Below are positions 24,970-33,814 of a DNA stretch of 64,000 nt, one piece after another; position 1 is the first letter of the stretch, and each line of letters starts with the position of its first letter. This DNA is from Saccharopolyspora gloriosae (GTDB lineage: Bacteria; Actinomycetota; Actinomycetes; Mycobacteriales; Pseudonocardiaceae). The position numbers and the translations under genes were made by a program. The stretch spans positions 4,465,501-4,529,500 of the forward strand of contig NZ_JACHIV010000001.1 in the NCBI RefSeq assembly GCF_014203325.1, read 5' to 3'. The notes below the pieces were generated by a model. It saw only the letters and a list, made by a program, of their open reading frames with translations, was not told where the DNA came from and did no database searches.

Positions 24970-27141
24970 ATGCCGGATCCAGCGCCCCGCCACGATCCCG
25001 GTGCACGAGCGCCGCAGCCGGAGAGCACCGTCATCAGCGTCGCCAGCACGACGGGCGACGTCGTGCAGGTCGGGCAAGCCCGCGACATCAGGATCATCCA
25101 CGAGCACGTCCATCCCGCCCACGGACCGCTCGTCGAACCGCTCCGCGCTTTCACCGCCGCGGTCCGCGACCGGTGGGACGGCGAGTCGGAGCGGATTCCG
25201 ATTCAGGTGCGCTGGCAAGAAGCACCGGAAGAGCTGACGGATCACCGCGCGAACATGCGTGATCGCGACGGTGCCGACCCGCCCGACCCGGCCGGCACGC
25301 TGGACCGGATCGCGGAGGTCTTCCGGAGAACGCCGGACGGGCGGCTCGTGGTCCTGGGCGGACCCGGCGCGGGCAAGACCTTCCTCGCCACCCGGTTCGT
25401 GCTCGACGTGCTGGACCTGGTGAAGGATCGCCACGACGACCTGGCCGTTCCGATCATCTTCGACCTCGGTTCATGGGACCCCACCGCACGCTCGCTCAGG
25501 GAGTGGATGCTCGATCGGCTGGGGCTCGACTTCCCGCGATCGGACACGGACACGCTGTTCCGGGCCGGTCACGTGCTGCCCGTGCTCGACGGCTTCGACG
25601 AGATCGCGGAGGGACTGCGGGACGTCGCGCTGAAAGCGATCAACGAATACCGGGGCCCGCTGCTGCTGACGAGCCGCCCGGCGGAGTACGCGGCGGCGGT
25701 CGAGACCACAAAAGCGCTGGAAAAGGCGACGGTGGTGCAGCTGTGCGAGCTCACCCGGGACGAGGCGACCGACCACCTGTGGCGCACCGCGAAGAAGCGG
25801 ATGAACCACGACGGGAGCACCCGGACCGGCTGGGATCCGGTGTTGCGAGCGCTGCGCGAGCACCCGGACACTCCCGCATGCCGGGCGCTCACCGCGGCGT
25901 TGAGCTCGCCGCTGATGGTCTGGCTCGCCCGGACCATCTACGCCTACGGCAACGATCCGGAGGAACTGCTGGACACGACGCGGTTCGGCGACCGGGAGGC
26001 GCTGGAGGACCACCTCCTGAGCAGCCTCGTACCCACGGTCTTCGACCCGATCCCCGGCGGGCACTCCGAGAAGGCCTCCCGCAGGTGGGACCCCGCGTAC
26101 GCCGAGCGCCGGCTGCGCCACCTCGCACGGCACCTGCAACGGCTGCACGACGCGCAGGACCTCGCCTGGTGGCAGGTTTCGCGGAGCATGCACCGCGCCT
26201 CCCGCGCCCTCGTGATCGCCCTCGTGATCGGGCTGACCGTCTTCCTGGCCGTATTCCCCATGCACGTGGCGATCGGCCTGTGGGCCGGGCTGGACCTCGG
26301 CGAAGCGCTGCGGACGAGCAGGACTTCCGGTCTCCTCAACGCGGGCGCCGCCGGTATCGCGTTCGGCATCGCCTACGCAGCGGTGATCACCCTCGGCCGC
26401 GCGGGCACGGAACCCTCTCGGATGCGGTTGCCGCTGCACGGCGGCGGGAGTGTGCAGCGGAGCTCCGGCAAGCGGATCGCGACCCGGATCGCCGTGGCCG
26501 CGCTGCTCGGGATCGGGTTCGGCTTCGTGGGCGGAGCCGGCTCGCGCCTGGTGCTGGCCTGGCTGGAGAACCCGCTGCACCTGACGGCCTTCTGGGTGGA
26601 CGGCGTGCTGTACGCGATCATGTACGGGACCGGTTCCGCGGTGGTCTTCGGGACGGCCGCTCTGCTGGAGGCGCCCATCAGGACCGAGTCGGCCGCCGAC
26701 CCCATCAGCCTGCTGCGCAGCAACCGCGTCACGACGCTGCAGATGCTGCTCGTCTTCGGGCCGGCGTTCGGCGTCGTCGTCGGGCTCAGCGGGAGCGCGC
26801 TGGTCGCGCTGTTCGGCGGGAACCTCTGGGGCGTCCCGCTGTACTGGAACGCCATCGCGATGATCCAGTACGCGGCGGTGGGCGCGGTCGGCGGCGGGCT
26901 CGCGGCCGCCCTCAGCTTCACCGCGTGGGGCGAGTGGCTCGTGTTCGGCAGGCTTTGGCTGCCGCTGGCGGGACGATTGCCATGGCGGACGGTCACTTTC
27001 CTGCACGACGCCCACCGGCTCGGCGTGCTGCGCACGCACGGTTCGGTGTACCAGTTCCGGCACGGGCGCCTGCGCGACCACCTCGCGGCGACCGAGCACG
27101 CCATGAGCCGCGAGGGGAACGGCTCCAGGTCAGCGCCGTGA
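24970..27141 (+). CDS. Membrane-anchored NACHT STAND NTPase 1
   Basis: A 723-residue protein. Residues about 26-43 carry an RHIM-like stretch, TTGDVVQVGQARDIRII, with the tetrad Val32-Gln33-Val34-Gly35. The NACHT domain has Walker A LGGPGAGKT (Lys136), FDLGSW, the acidic DGFDE motif (Asp207-Glu211) and LLLTSRP (sensor Arg). Residues about 410-670 hold six predicted membrane helices, the first at RALVIALVIGLTVFLAVF. The cytosolic C-terminal tail LGVLRTHGSVYQFRHGRLRDH resembles the end of many actinobacterial NACHT proteins. STAND NTPases act as oligomerising switches, many in phage defence or regulated cell death. ATG 24970 has AGGAGG upstream; ATG 24925 is rejected for lack of one. It is convergent with the P450 gene and paralogous to the protein at 30081. 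Confidence 0.88.
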   Translation: MPDPAPRHDPGARAPQPESTVISVASTTGDVVQVGQARDIRIIHEHVHPAHGPLVEPLRAFTAAVRDRWDGESERIPIQVRWQEAPEELTDHRANMRDRDGADPPDPAGTLDRIAEVFRRTPDGRLVVLGGPGAGKTFLATRFVLDVLDLVKDRHDDLAVPIIFDLGSWDPTARSLREWMLDRLGLDFPRSDTDTLFRAGHVLPVLDGFDEIAEGLRDVALKAINEYRGPLLLTSRPAEYAAAVETTKALEKATVVQLCELTRDEATDHLWRTAKKRMNHDGSTRTGWDPVLRALREHPDTPACRALTAALSSPLMVWLARTIYAYGNDPEELLDTTRFGDREALEDHLLSSLVPTVFDPIPGGHSEKASRRWDPAYAERRLRHLARHLQRLHDAQDLAWWQVSRSMHRASRALVIALVIGLTVFLAVFPMHVAIGLWAGLDLGEALRTSRTSGLLNAGAAGIAFGIAYAAVITLGRAGTEPSRMRLPLHGGGSVQRSSGKRIATRIAVAALLGIGFGFVGGAGSRLVLAWLENPLHLTAFWVDGVLYAIMYGTGSAVVFGTAALLEAPIRTESAADPISLLRSNRVTTLQMLLVFGPAFGVVVGLSGSALVALFGGNLWGVPLYWNAIAMIQYAAVGAVGGGLAAALSFTAWGEWLVFGRLWLPLAGRLPWRTVTFLHDAHRLGVLRTHGSVYQFRHGRLRDHLAATEHAMSREGNGSRSAP

Positions 27142-27148
27142 GGCGGGC

Positions 27149-27184
27149 GGCGTCCGGACGCGGATCGCGCCGCGCCCGGACGCC
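27149..27184. terminator. Bidirectional terminator between NACHT 1 and P450 genes
   Basis: GGCGTCCGG (27149) and CCGGACGCC (27176) form a perfect 9-bp stem, placed between the convergent stops at 27141 and 27190. Confidence 0.65.
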
Positions 27185-27189
27185 GTTGA

Positions 27190-28410
27190 TCACCGGTTCG
27201 CCGCGCCCCAGCTGATCGGCATCTTCGAAGGGCCGCGGGTGGACAGGCCGTCCTTCCACTCGACGCCCTCCTCCCCCGCGGCCAAGCGCAGGTCCGGCAG
27301 GCGGCGCAGCAAGGTGTCCAGCGCGACCTGCAGCTCCATCCGGGCCAGCGGCGCGCCGAGGCAGTGGTGCGCGCCGTGCCCGAAGCCCACGTGCGAGGCC
27401 TCCTCGCGCAGCAGGTCCAGCACGTCCGGCTCGGAGTAGACGGCCGCGTCGCGGTTGGCCGAAGCCGTGCTCGGCAGCACCGCCTCCCCTGCCTTGACCG
27501 TCACCCCGCCCAGCTCGACGTCCTCCAGCGCGTAGCGCGGGATGCCCGCGCCGTTGCCGAGCGGGACGTAGCGCAGCAGTTCCTCCACGGCGCGCGGGAT
27601 CAGCGCGGGGTCGTCGCGCAGCCGGGCCAGCTGGTCGGGGTGCTGAAGCAGCACGTAGACGAAGTTCGGGATCTGCGAGGCGGTCGTCTCGTGCCCGGCG
27701 ACCAGGATCGCCTCGGCCAGCGAGAGCATCTCGTCCTCGGTGAGGCGGTCGTCGTCATCGCGGGCGGCGACCAGCGCGCTGAGCAGGTCGTCGCGCCCGT
27801 CGTCGTGGCGGCTCTCGCGGCGCTCGGCGATCAGCCTGGCCATGTACTCCCGCAGCAGGCCGACGCATTCGACGACCTCGTCCAGGGTGAACTTGGTCGT
27901 GGACAGGAAGGCGTCCGACCACACCCGGAAGTCCTTGCGGTCCTCGTAGGGCACGCCCAGCAGCTCGCAGATCACGGTGATCGGCAGCGGCAGCGCGAAG
28001 TCCTCGACCAGGTCGGCGGGCGTGCCGCGTTCGACCATCCCGTCGACGAGGCCGTCGGCGATCTCCTGCGCGCGCGAGCGCAGGCCTTCGACGCGGCGCT
28101 GGGTGAACGCCTTCATGACCAGTCGGCGCAACCGGCTGTGCTCCGGCGGGTCCATGCTCATGATGTTGCCGCTGGAGCCCTGGATCGGTCGCATCCGCGC
28201 CTCGTCGCGCCCGGCCCCCGCGGCGCGGCTGAACCGCTTGTCGCCGAGCACGAGCTTGACGTCCTCGTAGCGGCTGGCCAGCCAGCCCGGTTCCCCGTAC
28301 GGCAACCGCACCCGGATCAGCGGCTGCTCGCGCAGCTCCTCGAACAGGGGCTCCGGGTCCAGCCGTTCCGGTTCGCTGAACGGGAAGGACTTCGGCTCCG
28401 CGGTGGTCAT
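27190..28410 (-). CDS. Cytochrome P450
   Basis: A 406-residue soluble bacterial P450, normal length. The I-helix oxygen-activation motif AGHETTAS, the K-helix ExxR (EELLR) and the haem loop GFGHGAHHCLGAPLAR with the axial Cys are all present. The N-terminal SMDPPEHSRLRRLVMKAFTQRR is the standard C-helix region. Such class I enzymes hydroxylate small molecules and need a ferredoxin and reductase; none is encoded next to it. ATG 28410 has GGAG seven bases upstream; the upstream ATG 28449 is not supported. It lies between the two NACHT paralogues, transcribed leftward behind palindromic repeat copy B. Substrate unknown; CYP107/CYP105-like by general appearance only. Confidence 0.95.
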   Translation of the reverse strand: MTTAEPKSFPFSEPERLDPEPLFEELREQPLIRVRLPYGEPGWLASRYEDVKLVLGDKRFSRAAGAGRDEARMRPIQGSSGNIMSMDPPEHSRLRRLVMKAFTQRRVEGLRSRAQEIADGLVDGMVERGTPADLVEDFALPLPITVICELLGVPYEDRKDFRVWSDAFLSTTKFTLDEVVECVGLLREYMARLIAERRESRHDDGRDDLLSALVAARDDDDRLTEDEMLSLAEAILVAGHETTASQIPNFVYVLLQHPDQLARLRDDPALIPRAVEELLRYVPLGNGAGIPRYALEDVELGGVTVKAGEAVLPSTASANRDAAVYSEPDVLDLLREEASHVGFGHGAHHCLGAPLARMELQVALDTLLRRLPDLRLAAGEEGVEWKDGLSTRGPSKMPISWGAANR

Positions 28411-28512
28411 CCACGACTCCTGTGGTCGAACGTTCGGGACTCCGACCACGCTAACAGATAAGTCAGACGACTGTCTTACTGATGTCTTTGCTTGGCTTGA
28501 GTAGTGGGGCGG

Positions 28513-28677
28513 GTGGCGGAACCTCAGCGTTCTTCTCGCTGCGGGATCTTTTTCCCAAGTGGCTCCGCCACGAGGGAAAAAGCTGTCCTCGCGAGAAGAA
28601 CGCTGAGAACCCGCGGGTGGTCGTTCTGCTTTGGTGGTCGCTGCTCAGCGGCTTCGCCGCTGACAAGAGAACGACCA
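28513..28677 (+). repeat. Palindromic repeat element, copy B
   Basis: Outer arms CTCAGCGTTCTTCTCGC (28523-28539) and GCGAGAAGAACGCTGAG (28591-28607) are fully complementary over 17 bp but differ from copy A. The inner CTTTTTCCC/GGGAAAAAG and GTGGC-TCC-GCCAC stems are the same as in copy A. A second structure follows: TGGTCGTTCT (28618) pairs with AGAACGACCA (28668), enclosing CAGCGGC-TTC-GCCGCTG (28646-28662). That hairpin is shared with copy D but absent from A and C. The rest of the 28411-28786 gap shows only the P450 ribosome site and upstream sequence. Not coding. Confidence 0.9.
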
Positions 28678-28786
28678 ACAACGCACTCACCTGGGACGAC
28701 AAGATCAACGGGTCGAACGGTCGCGGAAGCGGCTCGCCGCCGCACCCGAGCGGGGGCGGCGGCGAGCCGGTCGGCGGCGCTGGAGA

Positions 28787-29866
28787 TCAGGGGTGTTGGA
28801 GGCGCTGCATGAGCAGGCCGACGTAGTCGTCCAAGTCGGCCTGGATGCAGGGGTCCTGGCCGTGCTTGCCGTTGCAGCCCTCACCCCAGCCGCTGCCGTC
28901 GCCGTAGTCGACGAAGCGGTGCGGAATCCCGGCCGCCGTCAACTGCCCGGACATGACCATGGCGGTGTCCCGGACCCACGCCTCGCCCAGCGCCAGGACC
29001 GGGTCCTCGGCCAGGTTCCCGCCGTTGCCCGCGTAGAACGCCACGCCCATCCCGCGCAGCGGTTCGACGTGGTGCGCCGGGCTCTGCGCGTTCCACACCC
29101 CGTCCAACGGCCACACCGGCGAACCGAAGATAGCGTCCGGCGGATCCAGCGGAGCACCCATCTCGGTCAGCTGCGTGGACCCGACGATGGCGCCCCGCAT
29201 CCGCGGGTCGAGCAGGTCGAGGTCTCCGGAGAAGCTGCCGACGTGGCCGAACAGCTCCGGCCGGTGCTCGGCGTAGTGGAACGCACCGAAACCGCCCATC
29301 GAATGCCCCGAGATCGACCGGCCCTCCCGCGAGGCGATGGTGCTGAGGTTGGCGTCGACCAGCGGGATCAGCTGGTCCAGGTGGAAGGACTCCCAGTTCT
29401 GCTTGCCCGAGGCGCCGGGGGCGACCCAGTTCGAGTACCAGCCGCGCCCGCCCCCGTTCGGCGTCACGGTGATCAGCGGGGCGTCTTCGGTCGCCCGCTC
29501 GGTCAGCGTCTGGTAGCGCGCCGAGATCGGCTGCTCCGGGGCGCCGTGCAGCAGGTAGTTCACCGGGTAGCGCACGCCCGGGTCGTACTCCTCTGGCAGC
29601 ACGACCAGCACCACGTGCTCCCCGGAGACCTGGTCGCCGATCGGCGGGTGCTCCGGGACCTGGTCGGTGGCGACGGTCATCGTGAACGTGCGGTGGTTCT
29701 CGTCGACCCACTCCGGCTGTTCGAGCACGGTGATGCCGAAGCCGTCGTCGAAGCGCGGCGGCGCGTCGGCCGCGGTCGCGGCGGGTGCGGCGAGCGCCGA
29801 CGCCGCGGTGAGGCAGCACAGCGCGGCGGCGCAGCGGCGCGCGGTGGTGCGCATGGGCGTTCTCAT
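28787..29866 (-). CDS. Secreted esterase-D/mycolyltransferase-fold hydrolase (PF00756)
   Basis: A 359-residue exported alpha/beta hydrolase. After a signal peptide (about residues 1-33, ending TAADAPP) the protein shows VVLPEEYDPGVRYPVNYLLHG, VTPNGGGRGWYSNW and the nucleophile elbow SISGHSMGGFGAFHYA (Ser in GHSMGG). An acidic residue (SFSGDLDLLD region or later) and a C-terminal His (IPHRFVDYGDGS) would complete the triad. This is the fold of antigen 85 mycolyltransferases and S-formylglutathione hydrolases; a mycolyltransferase is possible in a mycolate-bearing host but not implied. ATG 29866 lies behind a GGGGGAA site; ATG 29854 is an in-frame alternative. Copy B of the palindromic repeat lies beyond its stop. 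Extracellular esterase is the safe call. Confidence 0.88.
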   Translation of the reverse strand: MRTPMRTTARRCAAALCCLTAASALAAPAATAADAPPRFDDGFGITVLEQPEWVDENHRTFTMTVATDQVPEHPPIGDQVSGEHVVLVVLPEEYDPGVRYPVNYLLHGAPEQPISARYQTLTERATEDAPLITVTPNGGGRGWYSNWVAPGASGKQNWESFHLDQLIPLVDANLSTIASREGRSISGHSMGGFGAFHYAEHRPELFGHVGSFSGDLDLLDPRMRGAIVGSTQLTEMGAPLDPPDAIFGSPVWPLDGVWNAQSPAHHVEPLRGMGVAFYAGNGGNLAEDPVLALGEAWVRDTAMVMSGQLTAAGIPHRFVDYGDGSGWGEGCNGKHGQDPCIQADLDDYVGLLMQRLQHP

Positions 29867-30006
29867 CCGGGTTCCCCCATCCGGTGATGTCCCGCCTCCC
29901 CTGACGGGATCAGCGACAGCAGACCAGCACCGCACCGCCCTGCACAGCTGCCAGTCGGGTGAGGGCGGCGCCAGTCCCTGGTTTCGGGGAGAACTCGGCC
30001 CGAATC

Positions 30007-30040
30007 GATGTTGCTCCGCCCCGGATTGTGGGATCTTGTG
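30007..30040 (+). promoter_or_regulatory. Conserved upstream element of NACHT gene 2
   Basis: GATGTT (30007), a C-rich spacer, and TTGTGGGATCTTGTG (30026-30040) repeat the arrangement found before NACHT gene 1, at nearly the same distance from the start codon (40 nt). Conservation of sequence and spacing outside the coding region supports a shared regulatory role. Confidence 0.65.
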
Positions 30041-30080
30041 ATCTCCGGAGTGCGGGGAGACGCTTGTCGAGGGGGCGCCC

Positions 30081-32168
30081 ATGCCGCAGCGGGACGAGCA
30101 GGACGCCATCCACAACGAGACCAGCGGCCACGTCGGCGGCGACGTCCACCACTTCGGCGCGGTCCACGGATCGGTCCACTTCACCCGGCAGCCACCGGAG
30201 GACGCTCCGCTGCTGCGGACGCTGGCCCGCGAGGTACGCGTGCGGTGGGAGCTGGAGGAGCGCAGGCGACTCGTCCTGCAGGAGCTCCCGATGCGCTGGT
30301 ATTCCGCTCCCGCGCAGGCATCGGAAGGCGGAGCCGGTCGCGACGATCCTCGCGAGGTGGGCGAGATCGCGCGGTTCTTCCGGGACATCGCCCCGCGCCG
30401 ATTGGTGGTCCTCGGCGACGCGGGCGTCGGGAAATCCGTGCTGTGCATGCGTTTCGTGCTCACCACTCTGGAGCGGCGAAGCCCGGACGACGCGGTGCCG
30501 GTGCTGTACTCGCTGGGTTCGTGGAACCCGAGCGCGATGTCCCTGCAGGATTGGCTGATCGAGCGGCTGTCGAAGGACTACCCGCTGCCCGGCGGCGTGG
30601 CGGACGCGCGGAACCTGGTGCTGGACGAGAAGGTGCTGCCCGTCCTGGACGGCTTCGACGAGATCCCCGACGAGCTGCACGCCGCCGCGCTGCGGCACCT
30701 CGGCGAGTACCGCAAGCGGTTCGTGCTGACCAGCCGCACCTGCGCCTACCGGGAAGCGCTGCGGGAAGCGGGGGCGTTGCCCGACGCGGAGGTCGTGGTG
30801 CTCACCGAACTCGACCGCGACGACCTCGCGGCGACGCTCCCGAGCACCACCGCCTTCCCCGGCGCGGACCCGTGGGAGCCGGTGCTGCGGCGGCTGCGCG
30901 AGGCACCGGACGAACCCGCCTGCGCCGAACTCGCCTCCGTGCTGCGCAATCCGCTGATGATGTCGCTGGCGCGCACCGTCTACCGCAGGCACCGGGAGCC
31001 GGACGAGCTGCTGGACACCGCGCGCTTCCCCACCAGCGCCGCGCTGCAGGCGCACCTGCTGGAGGAGTTCTTGCCCACGGCGTACCGCAACGAACCGGAG
31101 CTCTGGCCGAAGGGGCAGCACCGGCCGTGGCCCGAGCAGCGCCCGCAGCACTGGCTCGCGCACCTCGCCCGGCACGTGCGGGACTCGCGAGGTCAGGAGC
31201 TGGCCTGGTGGCGGGTCGGCGAGATGCTGGGCGCCGGTACCCGTTCGCTGGTGATCGCCCTGCTCAGCGCACTGGTGATCGCCGTGCTCGTCACGGTGGT
31301 GCACGGCGCGATCTACCTCGTCCCCGGTGGCAGGCCCCCGCTGTGGTCGCTGGCCGAGGCGCTGCGCGACGCCGGGTTCAACGGGCCGCTGGCCGGGTTC
31401 GCCGTGGGCGGCGCCCACTGGATCGCGCACCTCGCGGGCAGGGGCATCCCGGAACCGTCCAGGATGCGGCTGCTGTTCCGGGCCTCCCCCGGCGAGCAGC
31501 GGCTCCCGCGCAACGGGCACTGGCTGGCCGCTCGGGCGCTGCTGGCGGTCGTGGCGGCAGCGCTGTTCGGCTTCGCGGCCAGGTTCACCGAAGCGGTGGT
31601 CCGAGCGCTGCGGCACGAGCCGGACGCGCTGCTGGGCGGCTGGGTGGAGGGCGCGCTGTTCGCGGCCATGTTCGGCGCGGGCACCCTGATCGCCGTCGGC
31701 GCGGTCTCGCTGCTGGAGGCTCCCGTCGACGTGCGCACGACCGCCGAGCCGATCGAACTGCTGCGGTCGAACCGGCGCATCACGCTCGGCACCGTCGCCG
31801 TGTTCGCCGTCGTCTTCGGGATCGTCGTCGCCCTCACCGGGTTCGCCGCGCACGCGCTGTCCGGCGGGTCGCTGTGGGGATTCCGGCTGGAATGGGACGT
31901 GTGGGAGGCGGTTCGGCTGGGGTTGCTGAGCTCGTTCGGCGGAGGGATCTCGATCGCGCTCGGTTTCACCGCCTGGGGCCAGTGGATCGCGTTCGGCCGG
32001 ATCTGGCTGCCGCTGGTGGGCCGGTTGCCGTGGCGGACCGCGGCGTTCCTGGAGGACGCCAGGGACCGCCAGGTGCTGCGCACGCACGGGGCGCACTACC
32101 AGTTCCGGCACGAGCGCCTGCTCAGCCACCTCGCCCCGCCCGATCGGGTCAGCGCGGTCGCACGGTGA
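30081..32168 (+). CDS. Membrane-anchored NACHT STAND NTPase 2
   Basis: A 695-residue paralogue of the protein at 24970. The N-terminal motif is GGDVHHFGAVHGSVHF (residues 19-34), equivalent to the VQVG region of NACHT 1. The NTPase has Walker A GDAGVGKS (Lys118), SLGSWNPSAMSLQDW, LPVLDGFDEIPDE (Asp190) and FVLTSRTCAYREA. The shared NPLMMSLARTVYRRHREPDEL and LLDTARF motifs follow, then six membrane helices (about residues 385-650) and the C-terminal tail VLRTHGAHYQFRHERLLSHLA. ATG start with GAGGGGG upstream. The last 20 bases overlap, in convergent orientation, the end of the MCE gene. Domain order and tail identity to NACHT 1 show a gene duplication. Role inferred: membrane-sited switch NTPase, possibly anti-phage. 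Confidence 0.88.
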   Translation: MPQRDEQDAIHNETSGHVGGDVHHFGAVHGSVHFTRQPPEDAPLLRTLAREVRVRWELEERRRLVLQELPMRWYSAPAQASEGGAGRDDPREVGEIARFFRDIAPRRLVVLGDAGVGKSVLCMRFVLTTLERRSPDDAVPVLYSLGSWNPSAMSLQDWLIERLSKDYPLPGGVADARNLVLDEKVLPVLDGFDEIPDELHAAALRHLGEYRKRFVLTSRTCAYREALREAGALPDAEVVVLTELDRDDLAATLPSTTAFPGADPWEPVLRRLREAPDEPACAELASVLRNPLMMSLARTVYRRHREPDELLDTARFPTSAALQAHLLEEFLPTAYRNEPELWPKGQHRPWPEQRPQHWLAHLARHVRDSRGQELAWWRVGEMLGAGTRSLVIALLSALVIAVLVTVVHGAIYLVPGGRPPLWSLAEALRDAGFNGPLAGFAVGGAHWIAHLAGRGIPEPSRMRLLFRASPGEQRLPRNGHWLAARALLAVVAAALFGFAARFTEAVVRALRHEPDALLGGWVEGALFAAMFGAGTLIAVGAVSLLEAPVDVRTTAEPIELLRSNRRITLGTVAVFAVVFGIVVALTGFAAHALSGGSLWGFRLEWDVWEAVRLGLLSSFGGGISIALGFTAWGQWIAFGRIWLPLVGRLPWRTAAFLEDARDRQVLRTHGAHYQFRHERLLSHLAPPDRVSAVAR

Positions 32169-33474
32169 CCTGGGTGTCGCGCAGGACCGGGCCGAGCAGC
32201 AGGCTCGACCACGGCGGCGCCGGGGCCGCGTCCGGGGAGGGCGCGAGGATGCCGGCGATCAGGTCGCGCTCCGCCGGGGAGTTCGCCACCCCGAGGTCCG
32301 GCGCGGACGCGCCGCCCGAGGCCGAGGACGGCGTGGTCGCACCGGGCAGCAGCCCCTCGGTCCCGGTCCTGGCTGCGGGCGGCGGGTTCGAGCCGTCGAC
32401 GACCGGGCCGTCCGGCGGGTACTGGGGCGCGTGCTCGAACTCGTAGCAGCGCGGCCCGCGCTCGTCGCCGAGCTCCGGTTCCTCGCCCGGCACGTACGCG
32501 CCCCGGTTCGGCGTGATCTCCAGCGTGACGTGGGCTCCCGGCTCGTCGGTGCCCACGCCGAACAGCTCGTCGACCCGGGGGATGATCCCGGCGGCCTGCG
32601 CGAACATGCAGGGGTACTGCGGCGAGTACTTCGCGAGCACGTCCAGCGTCGGCCGCGACGTGGCGTTGAGCCGGATCAGGTCCTGGGAGTGGGCCGCCAG
32701 GAAACCGGTCAGGTCGTTCGAGGTCGTGGTCAGCTGCGCGGTCATCGCGCTGAGGGCTTCGCGCTGCTCGGCCAGCGTCCTGGCCGTGGTGCTCACGTCG
32801 CCGAGCGCTCGCAGGACGTCCGGCGCGGCCTGCTCGTAGGTCTCGGCGACGCCCACCACCTGCCGCAGGTTCTCCTGCAGCTGCGGCAACGACGGGTTCA
32901 GCTCGGCGACGTAGCGGTTCAGGTCGGTGATCGTCTCGCCGACCTGCTCGCCACGCCCGTCGAGCGCGCGGCTCAGGCCGTTGAGCGTCGTGGCCAGGTC
33001 CTGCGGGTGCACCGCTTGCAGCAGCGGCATCGTGTCGGCGAGCACCTGCTCCAGTTCGACCGAGGCCTGCGCGCCGTCCTGGGTGATGACGTCGCCCGCG
33101 GCGAGGTGCCGCGCCGAGCGCTGTGCGGGCAGTTCGAGGGAGACGTAGCGCTCGCCGAACAACGTCCTGGGCAGCAGCCGCGCGGTCACGTTCGCGGGGA
33201 TCTGCTCGACCTCGTCGGGGTCCAGCTCCAGCCGCATCCGGGCGCCGCCGTCGGCCGCGGTGACATCGCCGACCTGGCCGATGATCAGGCCGCGGACCTT
33301 GACGTCGGCTTCGGGCAGGATCTGGTTGCCGGTCGCTCCGGTGCGCAGCACGACGTCCACGCTGCGGGTGAAGGCGCCGCGGTACGCGCCGATGCACACC
33401 GCCGCGGCCAGCACCATGACCAGGAGGAAGGCCACGCCCAGCGCTCGTCGCCGCAGAGCCACCAGTGAACTCAT
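32149..33474 (-). CDS. Solitary MCE-family (MlaD-domain) lipid-transport protein
   Basis: A 441-residue protein with an N-terminal membrane anchor (GVAFLLVMVLAAAVCIGAYR) and an MCE/MlaD domain: VRGLIIGQVGDVTAADGG (the conserved VRGVxVGxV motif) and LLPRTLFGERYVSLELP. A long helical needle-like region follows (residues about 170-310, LDRYVAEL-type and TLAEQREALSAMTAQL segments), then a Pro/Gly/Ser-rich C terminus of about 100 residues. MCE proteins in actinobacteria form six-protein lipid importers with YrbE permeases; here a single mce gene stands alone, without yrbE or other mce genes within the window. ATG 33474; ribosome site weak. Its end overlaps the NACHT 2 gene by 20 bp in convergent orientation. 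A separate YrbE partner elsewhere is likely. Confidence 0.85.
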   Translation of the reverse strand: MSSLVALRRRALGVAFLLVMVLAAAVCIGAYRGAFTRSVDVVLRTGATGNQILPEADVKVRGLIIGQVGDVTAADGGARMRLELDPDEVEQIPANVTARLLPRTLFGERYVSLELPAQRSARHLAAGDVITQDGAQASVELEQVLADTMPLLQAVHPQDLATTLNGLSRALDGRGEQVGETITDLNRYVAELNPSLPQLQENLRQVVGVAETYEQAAPDVLRALGDVSTTARTLAEQREALSAMTAQLTTTSNDLTGFLAAHSQDLIRLNATSRPTLDVLAKYSPQYPCMFAQAAGIIPRVDELFGVGTDEPGAHVTLEITPNRGAYVPGEEPELGDERGPRCYEFEHAPQYPPDGPVVDGSNPPPAARTGTEGLLPGATTPSSASGGASAPDLGVANSPAERDLIAGILAPSPDAAPAPPWSSLLLGPVLRDTQVTVRPR

Positions 33475-33814
33475 CGCAGGCCCCTTTGCCTTCGACTTCG
33501 CTTCATCCGGGCGGGCGGCGAACCCCGGGAGCCTCGCCTCGACGCGTCGCCCGGACTCCGCTGCGAGCGGAACGGATGCGGCGGATGACGAGCGCCCAGC
33601 CTCACGAGGTATTGCCTGTTTGTCAACAGCGCCCGGATACCGCTCGCGCCGGGGAAAACCGCGAGTGATCGGCGGAGCACGCTCAGAACTACCATACCCG
33701 GCACCCGCGCACGATGGATTCGCGTCCAACTCGCCAGCGCGTCGTGCTTTCGAGTCCACCGGACCCACGAAGCACCCGCGCACGCTTTTTGCGGCCATCA
33801 CGCAGTTCCCCAAT

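Noticed and set aside
28504-28812. Frames through the palindromic repeats (for example those reading RCGIFFPSGSATREKAVLA)
   Set aside because: The same peptide pattern appears at each repeat copy and on both strands because of the repeat DNA. No ribosome site, and conservation is explained by the nucleic-acid structure.
28787-29866. Calling the secreted esterase an antigen 85 mycolyltransferase
   Set aside because: Only the general PF00756 fold and Ser motif are visible; nothing in the window shows that the host makes mycolic acids.
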